A stretch of 64,000 nt of DNA from Proteiniphilum propionicum (GCF_022267555.1 NZ_CP073586.1:2719501-2783500), one strand, 5' to 3'. Counted from the stretch's first letter, positions 19,875-30,369 are shown. Notes: generated by a model from the letters alone, not told the origin. Program-made: numbers and translations.

Positions 19875-21521
19875 ATGATAGTAGATTTAAAAGAGGTTGT
19901 TAAAGAGGTTGTGCTCTCTGCTGCAGGCAATGCTGTGATAGAAGAGAAGGAGAGGCTGACCGTGACTGTTGAGCCGGGCCTTTTGCACCCTCTGATAAAA
20001 GCCCTCTGCACCTGCGAAAGGATCCCTTTCGATTACCTTATAAGCCTTACCGGCATGGATTGGAACGATAGGCTTGGTGTTATATACCAGCTTTCATCGT
20101 CAAAAAGCCCGGGAAATGAGATTGTTGTAATAACCTCAGTGGGCGACCGGAATAATCCGTTGCTTTACTCTGTGACGGATATCTATAATGCGGCTCACCT
20201 CAACGAGCGAGAGGTGTATGCAATGTTTGGCATACGCTTTATTAACAACCCTGATATGCGCCGTTTCTTGTTGCCGGACGACTGGAAAGGGTTCCCTCTG
20301 CGCAAGGACTATGACGGTGATCCTGCGCTTAATCCCGTTACGATTGCCAGCAGGGAATTTTCGGATACCGCTCCCGGTATTACTGAAGATGCTGCTGGGA
20401 ACCTGGTGGAGAGCACAACGCCCGTTTTTGATGATGATGACTACATTGTCAACATCGGTCCGCAGCACCCTTCAACGCACGGCGTGATGCACTTCCGCAC
20501 GGCCCTGGACGGGGAGATAGTAAAGAAGATAGATATTCACAGTGGCTATATCCACAGGGGAATAGAGAAGCTTTGCGAAAGTATGGCATATCCCCAGATC
20601 CTGCATTTTACCGACCGTCTTGATTATCTCTCTGCAAATATAAACCGACATGCCCTCTGCATGTGCGTGGAGAAAGCTGCCGGCATTGAAGTGCCGCCGC
20701 GGGCTCAGTATATACGTGTTATCATGGATGAGCTGAACCGCATAAGCTCACACCTGCTGGCGTTTGCTACGCACTGTAACGACCTGGGGGCAACTACCGC
20801 TTTTATCTACGGGATGCGCGAGCGGGAACATGTTCTGGATATTTTCGACAAGGCCTGCGGAGGGCGGCTGATAATCAACCAGAACGTGATAGGCGGGGTG
20901 ATGTTCGATATCTATGATGATTTCTGCAAAGATGTAAATGCTTTTATTCCATATATGAGGGAGAAGCTGAAGGAGTATGATGATTTTTTCTCGCATAACG
21001 TTATTGCCCTCAACCGCATGGTGAAGGTGGGAGTTCTTAGCCTGGAGGATGCTATAAGCTATGGTGTTACCGGTCCAGCCGGGCGTGGTTCCGGCTGGTC
21101 GTGCGATGTGCGCAGGCATAAACCCTACTCACTGTACGACAGGGTTGAGTTTAAAGAGGTTATACGCACCGGGGGCGACTCGTATGCCCGCTATATGAAC
21201 CGCTTGGAAGAGATAGAGGAGTCGCTTCATATAATAGAGCAGCTGATAGATAATATACCCGCAGGAGCGGTCCAGACACCGGTGAAGCCTATCGTCCGCC
21301 TGCCGGAAGGGCGCTATTTCCAGAGTGTGGAGACAGGAAAGGGGGAGTTCGGCGTGCTTATAGAGAGTGACGGCGGCAAATTCCCTTACAGGGTGAAGTT
21401 CCGTTCGCCCTCGCTTGCCGCGGTATCGGTGATGCCGCTCATATGCAAGGGTGAGCTTCTCTCCGACTTCATAGGCATAGGTGGCTCGATGGATTACGTG
21501 ATACCGGATATCGACAGGTAG
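19875..21521 (+). CDS. nuoCD: Fused NADH-quinone oxidoreductase subunit C/D
   Basis: The 548-residue protein joins NuoC (about 1-165, with LNEREVYAMFGIRF and the RRFLLPDDWKGFPLRKDY signature) to NuoD (from about 190, starting NIGPQHPSTHGVMH). NuoD forms the quinone pocket with NuoB. The frame is open back to 19761, but ATG at 19875 (MIVDLKEVVKEV) gives a normal NuoC start; the longer version would add 38 unlikely residues. The nuoCD fusion is normal for Bacteroidota. Confidence 0.94.
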   Translation: MIVDLKEVVKEVVLSAAGNAVIEEKERLTVTVEPGLLHPLIKALCTCERIPFDYLISLTGMDWNDRLGVIYQLSSSKSPGNEIVVITSVGDRNNPLLYSVTDIYNAAHLNEREVYAMFGIRFINNPDMRRFLLPDDWKGFPLRKDYDGDPALNPVTIASREFSDTAPGITEDAAGNLVESTTPVFDDDDYIVNIGPQHPSTHGVMHFRTALDGEIVKKIDIHSGYIHRGIEKLCESMAYPQILHFTDRLDYLSANINRHALCMCVEKAAGIEVPPRAQYIRVIMDELNRISSHLLAFATHCNDLGATTAFIYGMREREHVLDIFDKACGGRLIINQNVIGGVMFDIYDDFCKDVNAFIPYMREKLKEYDDFFSHNVIALNRMVKVGVLSLEDAISYGVTGPAGRGSGWSCDVRRHKPYSLYDRVEFKEVIRTGGDSYARYMNRLEEIEESLHIIEQLIDNIPAGAVQTPVKPIVRLPEGRYFQSVETGKGEFGVLIESDGGKFPYRVKFRSPSLAAVSVMPLICKGELLSDFIGIGGSMDYVIPDIDR

Positions 21522-21629
21522 CTTATCTGTTGAACAAGGAATAAAATGAAACCCCTGTCACAGTAATATCAGGATAATGATATAGAGAGGCAGGTCAAAT
21601 TATATATAAGGAAAATGCAAAATTGAAGT

Positions 21630-22754
21630 ATGGAATATAGTCAACCATTAGAACTGGACGGTTTGATTTCTGAAATCCACATATTTATTAGTGGCAACCT
21701 GCCGCCGGTGTGGGCAACGCTGACTGAAGGCATCATTGTTCTTGCAGCACTTCTCATATCGTACGCAGCCATCGCGCTGGTGCTTATTTACGCAGAGAGA
21801 AAGGTGACAGCTTTTTTTCAGGCCCGCCTGGGTCCCAACCGCCTTGGTAAATATGGTTTTTTACAGAGTATAGCAGATATGGTAAAAATTTTGATCAAGG
21901 AGGTTATACATATCAACAGGGTGGATAAGTTTCTATTCTATGCTGCGCCCTTTTTCGTGATATGCTCATCGGTGATGGCTTTCGGAGCTATCCCTTTCGG
22001 TAAGGGATTGCAGGTGGTAGATTTCAATTTGGGAATCGTCTATCTGCTTGCTGTCTCGTCGCTTGGCGTCATAGGAGTGCTTCTGGCAGGGTGGTCGAGC
22101 AACAATAAATACTCAATGATTGGAGCAATGCGTAGCGGCGCCCAGTTTATCAGCTATGAACTTTCGGCCGCCTTCGCGCTGATGACAGTTGTTGTGATGA
22201 CAGGTACGATGCAGCTCTCGGAGATTGTGGAGAACCAGCGCTATGTGTGGAACATATTCAACGGGCACCTGCCGGCAATAGTAGCCTCACTGATATACCT
22301 GATCTCGGGCCATGCTGAGACAAACCGGGCTCCTTTCGACCTGCCCGAGGCGGAGGGGGAGCTTACTGCGGGATACCATACCGAGTACTCGGGTATGCAG
22401 TTCGGCTTTTTTTATCTTGCAGAATATCTCAACATGTTTATTATTGCAGCTATAGCCACCACCGTCTTTCTTGGGGGATGGATGCCTGTGCAGATAAAGG
22501 GGTGGGATACATTTAATCAGGTGATGTGGTATATACCCTCGTACGCCTGGTTCCTTGGTAAAACGGCTGTGCTGATATTCCTGAGCTTGTGGGTCCGCTG
22601 GTCTTTTCCACGACTGCGTATCGACCTTCTTCTCAACCTTGAGTGGAAGTACCTGCTTCCGATAAATCTTGTAAATATTATAGTAATGGTAGTGGTAGTG
22701 CTTGCCGGATGGACCTTGACTGACCTGTTCCCGGGCCTGTTCGGTTTGAATTAG
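21630..22754 (+). CDS. nuoH: NADH-quinone oxidoreductase subunit H
   Basis: The 374-residue protein has about eight membrane helices and the NuoH signatures [16 protein letters not shown] and the acidic loop [24 protein letters not shown] (given in outline). It lines the quinone entry channel and is the link to the membrane arm. A 108-base gap separates it from nuoCD. Confidence 0.96.
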   Translation: MEYSQPLELDGLISEIHIFISGNLPPVWATLTEGIIVLAALLISYAAIALVLIYAERKVTAFFQARLGPNRLGKYGFLQSIADMVKILIKEVIHINRVDKFLFYAAPFFVICSSVMAFGAIPFGKGLQVVDFNLGIVYLLAVSSLGVIGVLLAGWSSNNKYSMIGAMRSGAQFISYELSAAFALMTVVVMTGTMQLSEIVENQRYVWNIFNGHLPAIVASLIYLISGHAETNRAPFDLPEAEGELTAGYHTEYSGMQFGFFYLAEYLNMFIIAAIATTVFLGGWMPVQIKGWDTFNQVMWYIPSYAWFLGKTAVLIFLSLWVRWSFPRLRIDLLLNLEWKYLLPINLVNIIVMVVVVLAGWTLTDLFPGLFGLN

Positions 22755-22864
22755 CAGCAGCCAGGGAAATTACTGCCCGGTACTGCAGAATGGACGTTTG
22801 GTTTTTCAACGTTGCATTATCAACAGGGCGGAAATTTACAATTTGAGTATTTATTGATCTGAAT

Positions 22865-23353
22865 ATGAATAAACTTACAAAATATATCACTGGAATTTTC
22901 ACTGCGGCAAGGTCGCTGCTTGGCGGTTTGGGTGTTACCTGGAAAGAGTTCTGGAGAAAAAAGGTGACCATGGAGTATCCCGAGAACAGGGAGAGGTTGG
23001 TCATCTCAGGCCGATGGCGTGCCGAACTGGTGATGCCTCACGATGAGAACAATGAACATGCCTGTACGGCGTGCGGTATTTGCATGATGAACTGTCCCAA
23101 TGGCACTATCAAGGTTGTAGCGGCGACCATGGAGGATGGCAATGGCAAAAAGAAGAGGGTGCTTGACAGGCATATCTGGGATTACGGAAGCTGTACCTTC
23201 TGTAACCTCTGCGTTATAAACTGCCCGTCGGGCGCTATCATCTTCAACAACGATTTCGAGGGGGCTGTGTACGACAGGAAGAAGCTTGTCCATCAGCTCA
23301 ATAAGCCCGGATCAAAACTCAGGGAAAAGAAAAAAAAGGAGGCAGTGAATTAA
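22865..23353 (+). CDS. nuoI: NADH-quinone oxidoreductase subunit I
   Basis: The 162-residue protein carries two 4Fe-4S motifs, CTACGICMMNCP and CTFCNLCVINCP, that bind clusters N6a and N6b. With no NuoEFG in the operon, these clusters are the likely entry point for electrons from an unidentified donor such as ferredoxin (inference). The C-terminal tail is Lys-rich. Confidence 0.95.
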   Translation: MNKLTKYITGIFTAARSLLGGLGVTWKEFWRKKVTMEYPENRERLVISGRWRAELVMPHDENNEHACTACGICMMNCPNGTIKVVAATMEDGNGKKKRVLDRHIWDYGSCTFCNLCVINCPSGAIIFNNDFEGAVYDRKKLVHQLNKPGSKLREKKKKEAVN

Positions 23354-23356
23354 ATT

Positions 23357-23887
23357 ATGGCTGAACAAATTATATTTTACTTACTGGCGGCCGTGATAGC
23401 TCTGTTTTCGGTACTTGCCGTCACCGCAAAACGGATCATTCGCTCGGCAATATATCTGTTGCTCGTACTACTGGCGACCGCAGGACTCTTTCTGATGATT
23501 AACTATCATTTTCTTTTTACCGTTCAGGTGAGCGTATATGCGGGTGGTATTATGATAATGTTTATCATGGCTATCTTCCTTACTCACAGGCCGGGAGAGG
23601 ATATGAAGCGCAAAGCTGTTGGAAAAATAAATTACCCGGCACTCCTTTCCATCGCAGGAGCGGCCTTTTGCGGGTGCATTATTGTAAATAATGTGTCTAG
23701 GGCGTACAATTACTTGAAGGGAGGAGAAATAGGGATGCGGGACCTTGGCCACGCGATGCTGGGAATTGAAAAGTACCAATATCTGCTTCCTTTTGAGGCA
23801 ATAAGTGTTTTATTGCTTGCCTGTGTGGTGGGTGCCATTATGATTGCAAGAAAAGAGAAAGAGAAAGAGAAAGAGAAAGAGAAATAG
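23357..23887 (+). CDS. nuoJ: NADH-quinone oxidoreductase subunit J
   Basis: The 176-residue membrane subunit has about five helices, including the pi-bulge region VQVSVYAGGIMIMFIMAIFLT. It starts three bases after nuoI. The last residues are a run of Lys-Glu pairs encoded by five exact GAGAAA hexamers, an unusual ending. Confidence 0.94.
   Translation: MAEQIIFYLLAAVIALFSVLAVTAKRIIRSAIYLLLVLLATAGLFLMINYHFLFTVQVSVYAGGIMIMFIMAIFLTHRPGEDMKRKAVGKINYPALLSIAGAAFCGCIIVNNVSRAYNYLKGGEIGMRDLGHAMLGIEKYQYLLPFEAISVLLLACVVGAIMIARKEKEKEKEKEK
23855..23884 (+). repeat. GAGAAA hexanucleotide repeat (5 copies) at end of nuoJ
   Basis: Five exact copies of GAGAAA code for (Glu-Lys)n at the NuoJ C-terminus. Gain or loss of a unit would change the tail by two residues without shifting the frame. 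Confidence 0.9.
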
Positions 23888-23890
23888 AGT

Positions 23891-24232
23891 ATGGGAGAGA
23901 TTATTTTGAACACGTCGTTGGAAGCGGTACCCTTGCAGGCATTCCTGATTGTAAGCCTGATAATGTTTTTTGCAGGTATCTACGGTTTTTTTACACGTAA
24001 GAATATGATAATGATGCTTATCTCGATTGAGCTGATTCTGAATTCCGTTGACATGAATTTTGCGGTTTTCAACCGCTATCTGTATCCCGGGGAGATGGAG
24101 GGGCTCTTTTTTGCACTTTTTGCTATTGCTGTGTCGGCCTGCGAAACCGCTGTCGCCATTGCCATCGTAATTAACGTGTACAGGAGATTCGGCAACGCCG
24201 AGGTGAATAACATAGAACAAATGAAAGAATAA
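23891..24232 (+). CDS. nuoK: NADH-quinone oxidoreductase subunit K
   Basis: The 113-residue, three-helix subunit has the conserved glutamate motifs of NuoK (IELILNSVDMNF and the glutamate in CETAVAIAIVINVYRR). It is an MrpC-like part of the proton path. It starts three bases after nuoJ. Confidence 0.95.
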   Translation: MGEIILNTSLEAVPLQAFLIVSLIMFFAGIYGFFTRKNMIMMLISIELILNSVDMNFAVFNRYLYPGEMEGLFFALFAIAVSACETAVAIAIVINVYRRFGNAEVNNIEQMKE

Positions 24233-24285
24233 AGAAAAAATAAAGCTCTACTGTTCTCACGAAAGAGAGAGCCGAATTATTGATT

Positions 24286-26205
24286 ATGGACTATACAATT
24301 TTCATTCTGATACTTCCGCTGTTGTCGTTTCTGGCAATCGGACTGTCGGGAACTGCATTAAAACCACGCAATGCCGGAGCGGGCGGCACCGTTGTAGCGG
24401 GATTGGTGACGCTGCTCTCATACTATACGGCGTTTGACTATTTCACTACCCAAAATGTAAACGGAGTATGGCAGTCAGTCACACCCTGCAATTTCACCTG
24501 GCTTAATGTGGGTGAGAAGCTGCATATCGATCTGGGCATCATGCTTGATCAGGTTTCTGTGATGATGCTGGTGGTGATATCCACCGTCTCGCTGATGGTG
24601 CATATCTACAGCTTAGGATATATGAAAGGAGAGAGAGGGTTCGGGCGTTATTACGCATTCCTCTCCCTTTTTACCTTTTCCATGATAGGGTTAGTGGTAG
24701 CAACCAATATTTTTCAGATGTATATCTTCTGGGAGCTGGTGGGTGTCTCCTCTTACCTGCTCATCGGTTTTTATTACAGTAAGCCATCAGCGGTGGCTGC
24801 AGCCAAGAAAGCATTTATCGTGACCCGTTTTGCCGATATGTTTTTTCTGATCGGCATACTGGTGCTTTCATACTATACGCAGACTTTCGATTTCGGAGTG
24901 CTGATACCGGGAGATGCTTCTCTCTTTGGTCCTGCCCTTGGAACAACCTTTATGGGCGTGTCGGCAATGAGCTGGGCTATGGCGTTGATTTTTATTGGTG
25001 GTGCCGGTAAGTCGGCAATGTTCCCTCTGCATATATGGCTGCCCGATGCCATGGAAGGACCTACCCCCGTATCGGCGCTCATTCACGCTGCCACCATGGT
25101 TGTGGCGGGAGTCTATCTGGTTGCTCGCCTGTTCCCGGTCTATGTTGGCTTCACTCCTGAGGTGCTGCATGGTATTGCATATGTGGGTGCATTTACGGCT
25201 ATGTTTGCCGCTGTTATAGCGATAGCGCAAACCGATATAAAACGTGTGCTGGCTTTCTCCACCATCTCCCAGATAGGGTTTATGATGGTTGCGTTGGGAG
25301 TAAGCACAGGTATGGGGCTTAGTGAGCATGAACACGGGGGGGTGGGGTATATGGCTTCCATGTTTCACCTGTTTACACATGCAATGTTCAAGGCGCTTTT
25401 GTTCCTTGGCGCGGGTTCGGTAATACATGCCGTTCATAGTAATGAGATGAAGGATATGGGGGGCTTGCGCAGGTATATGCCAGTCACGCATATCACCTTT
25501 TTAATTGCCTGTCTGTCGATAGCAGGTATTCCGCCTTTCTCAGGGTTTATGAGCAAAGATGAAGTAATTACCGCCGCCTATGGGTTTAGCACGGGAATGG
25601 GTGTATGGATGACCGTGATAGCGGGACTGACTGCTTTTTACATGTTCCGGCTCTATTACAGTATATTCTGGCGCAAGGAGTATAAAGTACGCGATGGTCG
25701 AAGGCCTCACGAGAGTCCCCGTTCGATGACTATCCCGCTTCTGTTCCTGGCTCTGTTGACCGTCGCCGGTGGCTTTATCCCTTTCGGGAAATTTGTTACG
25801 GCCGATGGTACACAATACATAATCCGTCTGAACGTGACAGTAGCTGCTATCAGTGTCTCCGTGGCACTGACAGGAATAGGGGTGGCTGCATACCTCTACA
25901 GGAGAGATAACGCATATCCGGCACATTTGGCTAAAGGCTTTGGAAAGCTTTACAGGGCTGCATCAAACAGATTTTATATAGACGAACTATATCTGTTTAT
26001 CACGAAGAAAATTATATTCAACGGCATATCGCGTTCGTTTGCATGGTTCGACCGCCATGTGATAGATGGGGCTGTAAATGGACTGGGGAGGGCCACCCTT
26101 CGCACCTCGCAGGCTATAAGAGGGTTACAGTCTGGGAGCGTGCAGTGGTACGCGTGGGTGTTTCTGCTGGCTACTCTTCTTATTACGTTGTTGGCAATAT
26201 GGTAG
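24286..26205 (+). CDS. nuoL: NADH-quinone oxidoreductase subunit L
   Basis: The 639-residue antiporter-like subunit has about 14-16 helices and the proton-channel motifs FWELVGVSSYLLIGFY and HIWLPDAMEGPTPVSALIHAATMV. The long C-terminal lateral helix region is present. ATG at 24286 (MDYTIFILILPLL) is preferred to an in-frame TTG two codons earlier. Confidence 0.96.
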   Translation: MDYTIFILILPLLSFLAIGLSGTALKPRNAGAGGTVVAGLVTLLSYYTAFDYFTTQNVNGVWQSVTPCNFTWLNVGEKLHIDLGIMLDQVSVMMLVVISTVSLMVHIYSLGYMKGERGFGRYYAFLSLFTFSMIGLVVATNIFQMYIFWELVGVSSYLLIGFYYSKPSAVAAAKKAFIVTRFADMFFLIGILVLSYYTQTFDFGVLIPGDASLFGPALGTTFMGVSAMSWAMALIFIGGAGKSAMFPLHIWLPDAMEGPTPVSALIHAATMVVAGVYLVARLFPVYVGFTPEVLHGIAYVGAFTAMFAAVIAIAQTDIKRVLAFSTISQIGFMMVALGVSTGMGLSEHEHGGVGYMASMFHLFTHAMFKALLFLGAGSVIHAVHSNEMKDMGGLRRYMPVTHITFLIACLSIAGIPPFSGFMSKDEVITAAYGFSTGMGVWMTVIAGLTAFYMFRLYYSIFWRKEYKVRDGRRPHESPRSMTIPLLFLALLTVAGGFIPFGKFVTADGTQYIIRLNVTVAAISVSVALTGIGVAAYLYRRDNAYPAHLAKGFGKLYRAASNRFYIDELYLFITKKIIFNGISRSFAWFDRHVIDGAVNGLGRATLRTSQAIRGLQSGSVQWYAWVFLLATLLITLLAIW

Positions 26206-26240
26206 CCGTGCGACCCAAATGAGCCTGCACTGTTGAAATT

Positions 26241-26276
26241 ACTATAACAGACAATATTACTATAACAGACAATATT
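26241..26276. repeat. 18-bp perfect tandem duplication between nuoL and nuoM
   Basis: ACTATAACAGACAATATT occurs twice head to tail in the 145-base gap between nuoL and nuoM. The rest of that gap shows no gene. Confidence 0.9.
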
Positions 26277-26349
26277 TATATGACAAACAGTACCTCCTTG
26301 TTGCAATACATCTCACCCTTTGTGAGGACGGAGGTTTATAATTGATGAT

Positions 26350-27831
26350 ATGAGCTTTTTATCGATATTTGTAATTATCCCGCTGCTGATGATACTAGCA
26401 CTGATTGCAGCACGAAACCGCAGGCAGGTGCTGGGAGTAATGGTGGCGGGCAGCGTGGCGTTGGTGGTGTCATCGGCTTATCTGACGGTACGCTACCTTA
26501 TTGCCAGGAATGGCGGCGAATCGGGACCAATGCTGTTTACTTCATCGTTGATGTGGTACAAACCTCTGAACATCGCTTTTTCGCTTGGTGTGGATGGCGT
26601 GTCGGTGGCGATGATCTGCCTTTCCTCGATAATTGTTCTCACCGGTACCTTTACATCGTGGAAGATTGAGCCGCTTACCAAAGAGTATTTTCTGTGGTAT
26701 TGCCTCCTTTCGACGGGTGTCTTCGGGTTCTTTATCACTACCGGCCTATTTACCATGTTTATGTTTTATGAGATGGCGCTTATACCGATGTACCTGCTTA
26801 TCGGTATCTGGGGAAGTGGCAAGAAAGAGTACTCTGCCATGAAGCTTACGCTGATGCTGATGGGCGCTTCGGCCTTCCTGCTCGTGGGAATTCTGGGGAT
26901 CTATTTCAGTGCAGGTGCCGTAAGTATGAATATTACCGACATTGTAAACATTCATATTCCGTTAGATAAACAGCTTCTATTCTTTACGCTTACGTTTTTC
27001 GGGTTCGGCGTCCTTGGTGCATTGTTCCCGTTTCATACATGGTCGCCGGACGGTCACGCCTCTGCTCCTACGGCAGTTTCGATGCTTCATGCCGGCGTAT
27101 TGATGAAGCTGGGCGGATATGGCTGTTTCAGGGTAGCTATCTGCCTTATGCCTGAGGCTGCCCGCCTGCTTTCGCCCTTTTTCATAGTGCTTACAGCGGC
27201 AGGTGTTATTTACGGTTCGTTAGCGGCTGTTCACCAGCGCGATTTGAAATATATAAACGCTTACTCTTCAGTGAGCCATTGTAATCTTGTGCTCTTTGCC
27301 ATATTGATGTTTACACGGACGTCTATGACCGGAGCTGTGCTTCAGATGCTCTCACACGGGTTGATGACTGCTCTTTTTTTCGCACTGATAGGGATGATAT
27401 ACGGGCGGACTCATACTCGTATGATTACCGAGATGGGGGGGCTTATGAAGGTGATGCCGTTCCTTGGTGTTGCCTTTGTGATTGCCGGACTGGCATCGCT
27501 GGGACTCCCCGGGTTGAGTGGATTTGTATCGGAGATGACCATCTTCACCGGTTCGTTTGAAAATTCAGATCTGTTCAGAAGAGTGTTGACGGTAGTGGCA
27601 ATATCGTCGATAGTGGTTACGGCGGTTTACATATTGAGGATGGTGGGTAGATTCCTCTACGGGCCTTTGCAAAATCCGCATCATGAACAGTTGACGGATG
27701 CCGTCTGGTATGAAAAGCTGGTGGTGGTGATATTGATTGCCGGAATTGTGTATATAGGTTCGTTTCCGCTGGGACTCTCGGATATGCTGAACGAGAGCAT
27801 GAGTGGTGTGATTGCACAGCTGGCACGATAA
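26350..27831 (+). CDS. nuoM: NADH-quinone oxidoreductase subunit M
   Basis: The 493-residue antiporter-like subunit shows the family motifs FYEMALIPMYLLIG, FPFHTWSPDGHASAPTAVSMLHAGVLMKLGGYG and YSSVSHCNLV. It is one of three proton-pumping units of the membrane arm. Confidence 0.96.
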   Translation: MSFLSIFVIIPLLMILALIAARNRRQVLGVMVAGSVALVVSSAYLTVRYLIARNGGESGPMLFTSSLMWYKPLNIAFSLGVDGVSVAMICLSSIIVLTGTFTSWKIEPLTKEYFLWYCLLSTGVFGFFITTGLFTMFMFYEMALIPMYLLIGIWGSGKKEYSAMKLTLMLMGASAFLLVGILGIYFSAGAVSMNITDIVNIHIPLDKQLLFFTLTFFGFGVLGALFPFHTWSPDGHASAPTAVSMLHAGVLMKLGGYGCFRVAICLMPEAARLLSPFFIVLTAAGVIYGSLAAVHQRDLKYINAYSSVSHCNLVLFAILMFTRTSMTGAVLQMLSHGLMTALFFALIGMIYGRTHTRMITEMGGLMKVMPFLGVAFVIAGLASLGLPGLSGFVSEMTIFTGSFENSDLFRRVLTVVAISSIVVTAVYILRMVGRFLYGPLQNPHHEQLTDAVWYEKLVVVILIAGIVYIGSFPLGLSDMLNESMSGVIAQLAR

Positions 27832-27903
27832 GGCCGCCACTGTGCCGATGGCAGATAAAACCGGAATTGTATCGGTGGCATAATAAGGCCGGTTTGGTAC
27901 CGG
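27822..27903. repeat. Degenerate 27-bp tandem repeat, three copies, starting inside the nuoM end
   Basis: Three consecutive units of 28, 27 and 27 bases share the pattern GGCA-ATAA-GCCGG...CGG. The first unit includes the nuoM stop codon. They occupy most of the gap before nuoN. Confidence 0.55.
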
Positions 27904-27951
27904 GCATTGAAAAATTATAAATAAAGAAACAAAAAAAAGAGAGACAGAGAG

Positions 27952-29376
27952 ATGGATTATTTGAGTAATTATATGTTCATGCGCAGCGAGGTATCCCTGG
28001 TGATTGTTATTATTTCGCTGGTACTGTATGATCTGATTGCCGGCGCGAAGGGAATGAAGTATTTTCAGGTTGTAGCTATTGCCCTGCTTACTCTCCATAC
28101 CGTTTTTAACCTGCAGCCCTGTGAGTCGGGGAGTGCTTTTGGCGGGATGTACAGTTATGTGCCGGTGATGGGGGTGGTTAAAACCATCCTGAATATTGCT
28201 GTAATCATCATATTCCTACAGGCGGCAGAGGTTTTCAACCGGGAGCGGCTAAACAATAAAAAGGGTGAATATTATTTTATCACGCTAATCACTCTGCTGG
28301 GTTTTTATTTTATGATTTCAAGCGGCCATTTCCTGATGTTCTATATAGGACTGGAGATGGCATCCATTCCCTTGGCAACGCTTGCCGCTCTGGAGAAGTA
28401 CAGCAACAAGTCGGCAGAAGCGGGTGCTAAATATATTCTTTCAGCTACATTCTCATCGGGTATAATGCTGTTCGGAATCTCATACCTCTACGGTACAACG
28501 GGTACGCTTTATTTTGCCGATATGCCAGCCATGATAGATGCTAACGCGCTGCAGATAATGGCTTTTGTCTTTTTTGCTGCAGGGATGTTCTTCAAAATAT
28601 CTCTAGTGCCGTTTCATCTTTGGGCTCCCGATGTGTATGAGGGAGCGCCTACCGTGGTCACCTCATACCTTTCGGTGGTATCGAAAGGGGCGGCGGCATT
28701 TGTGCTGATGCTGCTGCTCTACAAGGTGTTCGGGAACCTTTTTGTGCAATGGCAGGGTATCCTGTACGGGCTGATTATCGCTAGTATCACACTTGCGAAC
28801 CTGTTCGCCATCAGGCAGAAGAACCTGAAAAGGTTCCTGGCATTTTCTTCGATCTCCCAGGCCGGATACATTGTGCTGGGTATCGTTGGGGGGACGGCGT
28901 TCGGGATGACTGCTCTTGTATATTACATATTTGTCTATCTGTTTTCCAATCTTGCTGCCTTTGGAGTGGTAACATCTGTTGAGAACCATTCGGGCAAAGT
29001 GAATATTGATGATTATAAGGGTTTGTATGCAACGAATCCGCGAATTAGTTTGGTGATGATGCTGGCAATGTTCTCGCTGGGAGGAATTCCGCCGTTGGCC
29101 GGTTTTTTCAGCAAATTCTTTGTCTTTGCCGCTGCCCTGGAAAAGGGATTTTACCTGCTGGTGCTTGTCGCTGTTATCAACACTATTGTCTCACTCTATT
29201 ATTACCTGCTTGTGGTGAAAGCAATGTTTATAGACAGCAGCGAAAACCCGATTCAGCCATTTAGGACGGATGCTTATAATAAGGCAAGCCTGATACTCTG
29301 CACGGCCGGTATACTTGTTGTTGGACTGTTCAGTTTCTTCATGGATAAGATTGCCCTGCACAGCTTTGGAATGTAA
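27952..29376 (+). CDS. nuoN: NADH-quinone oxidoreductase subunit N
   Basis: The 474-residue antiporter-like subunit ends the operon. It has the typical [37 protein letters not shown] and [11 protein letters not shown] motifs. No nuoE, nuoF or nuoG gene occurs anywhere in the operon. Confidence 0.96.
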   Translation: MDYLSNYMFMRSEVSLVIVIISLVLYDLIAGAKGMKYFQVVAIALLTLHTVFNLQPCESGSAFGGMYSYVPVMGVVKTILNIAVIIIFLQAAEVFNRERLNNKKGEYYFITLITLLGFYFMISSGHFLMFYIGLEMASIPLATLAALEKYSNKSAEAGAKYILSATFSSGIMLFGISYLYGTTGTLYFADMPAMIDANALQIMAFVFFAAGMFFKISLVPFHLWAPDVYEGAPTVVTSYLSVVSKGAAAFVLMLLLYKVFGNLFVQWQGILYGLIIASITLANLFAIRQKNLKRFLAFSSISQAGYIVLGIVGGTAFGMTALVYYIFVYLFSNLAAFGVVTSVENHSGKVNIDDYKGLYATNPRISLVMMLAMFSLGGIPPLAGFFSKFFVFAAALEKGFYLLVLVAVINTIVSLYYYLLVVKAMFIDSSENPIQPFRTDAYNKASLILCTAGILVVGLFSFFMDKIALHSFGM

Positions 29377-29382
29377 TCTCGG

Positions 29383-29412
29383 CGCTTGCCTGTTTTTTTA
29401 TTTCAGGAAGCG
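29383..29412 (+). terminator. Possible terminator hairpin after nuoN
   Basis: CGCTT-G-CCTG pairs with CAGG-AAGCG with one bulged G and a T-rich loop, seven bases after the nuoN stop. The T tract is in the loop rather than after the stem, so the call is weak. Confidence 0.3.
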
Positions 29413-29586
29413 GTTCCGGACTTAACTTGCGATTTTTAATTGTGCTCAAACGGCTGTGATACGTAGCAGGACGCTTATAAGGGTGTAGCCCGACAACGAT
29501 CACCATTGCCGGAGTTCCAGCAGACGCAGGTTCTAATAGGCAAATAAAATTTCTTTCCACATAATTGTGTCGGATTTATATCGGAT

Positions 29587-30369
29587 TTATACTTGAGCCA
29601 TTTGAGTGTAAGCGTCGTGGTAAAAGATAAGGGTACGACTGTCTCTCTTTGCCTTTTCCAAAAAACGCAGTTTCTCTTCCATTGCTACAGCTACGCTATT
29701 GTCGTAGGCTGATAGCCAGCCCGGCGAAAGGTTGAGGGAAGTGGGCACCACATCACCCGGAAAGGCATAGTTTCCCTCTTCTGTATCGAAGAGCACCACT
29801 ATCTGACCTGGGGTGTGGCCATCGTAAAGTTCCAGCCGGATATGTTCATCGAACTGCATATCTTCAAGGACGAACCGCAGCTGTCCCGCATCGTATACCG
29901 GTTCAATGTTCTCGGGGAAAAAGGATCCTTTCTCGAAAAGCGACGGGTTGCGGTAGTTCTTCCACTGGGTGAGGCTCACGTGATAGGTGGCATTAGGGTA
30001 GGTGGGGACAGCCTCCTTTTTTTCGTTGAAGGTTGTGCTTGCGCCGCAGTGATCGAAATGGAGATGGGTAAGAATAACATCGGTTACCTCTTCAGGCTTG
30101 TACCCTATCTTTTGGATCTCTTCTGTGATAACCTTCCGGTTGAAAGGCCGGTAGAATTTTAATCTGGCATCGTGCTTTTCTCCAAGTCCCGCATCCACCA
30201 GGATCAGCTTATTTCCTATCTCGATAAAGAGGCACCGGAGAGACATCACGCACATGTTATTATCATCCACCTTATACTTGGCCGACCAGTATTTTTTGGG
30301 TACGGGGCCGAACATCACTCCGCCATCACCGAGAAAATATCCCGATTCAATAATATGAAACTTGACCAT
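29587..30369 (-). CDS. MBL-fold metallo-hydrolase
   Basis: The 260-residue protein has the metallo-beta-lactamase metal motif HLHFDH (THLHFDHCG), a later DGHTPGQ histidine, the FPGDVVP aspartate and a C-terminal FYHD. Relatives include lactonases and other hydrolases; the substrate is not evident. ATG at 30369 (MVKFHIIESGYFLGDGG) matches the family start; the open frame upstream adds 48 unlikely residues. Its end contains an 11-bp tandem duplication that overlaps the stop codon. Confidence 0.88.
   Translation of the reverse strand: MVKFHIIESGYFLGDGGVMFGPVPKKYWSAKYKVDDNNMCVMSLRCLFIEIGNKLILVDAGLGEKHDARLKFYRPFNRKVITEEIQKIGYKPEEVTDVILTHLHFDHCGASTTFNEKKEAVPTYPNATYHVSLTQWKNYRNPSLFEKGSFFPENIEPVYDAGQLRFVLEDMQFDEHIRLELYDGHTPGQIVVLFDTEEGNYAFPGDVVPTSLNLSPGWLSAYDNSVAVAMEEKLRFLEKAKRDSRTLIFYHDAYTQMAQV

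Noticed and set aside
24868-25491. A long minus-strand open frame inside nuoL
   Set aside because: It is rich in His, Arg and Ser as expected for a shadow of membrane-protein codons, and nuoL is certain.
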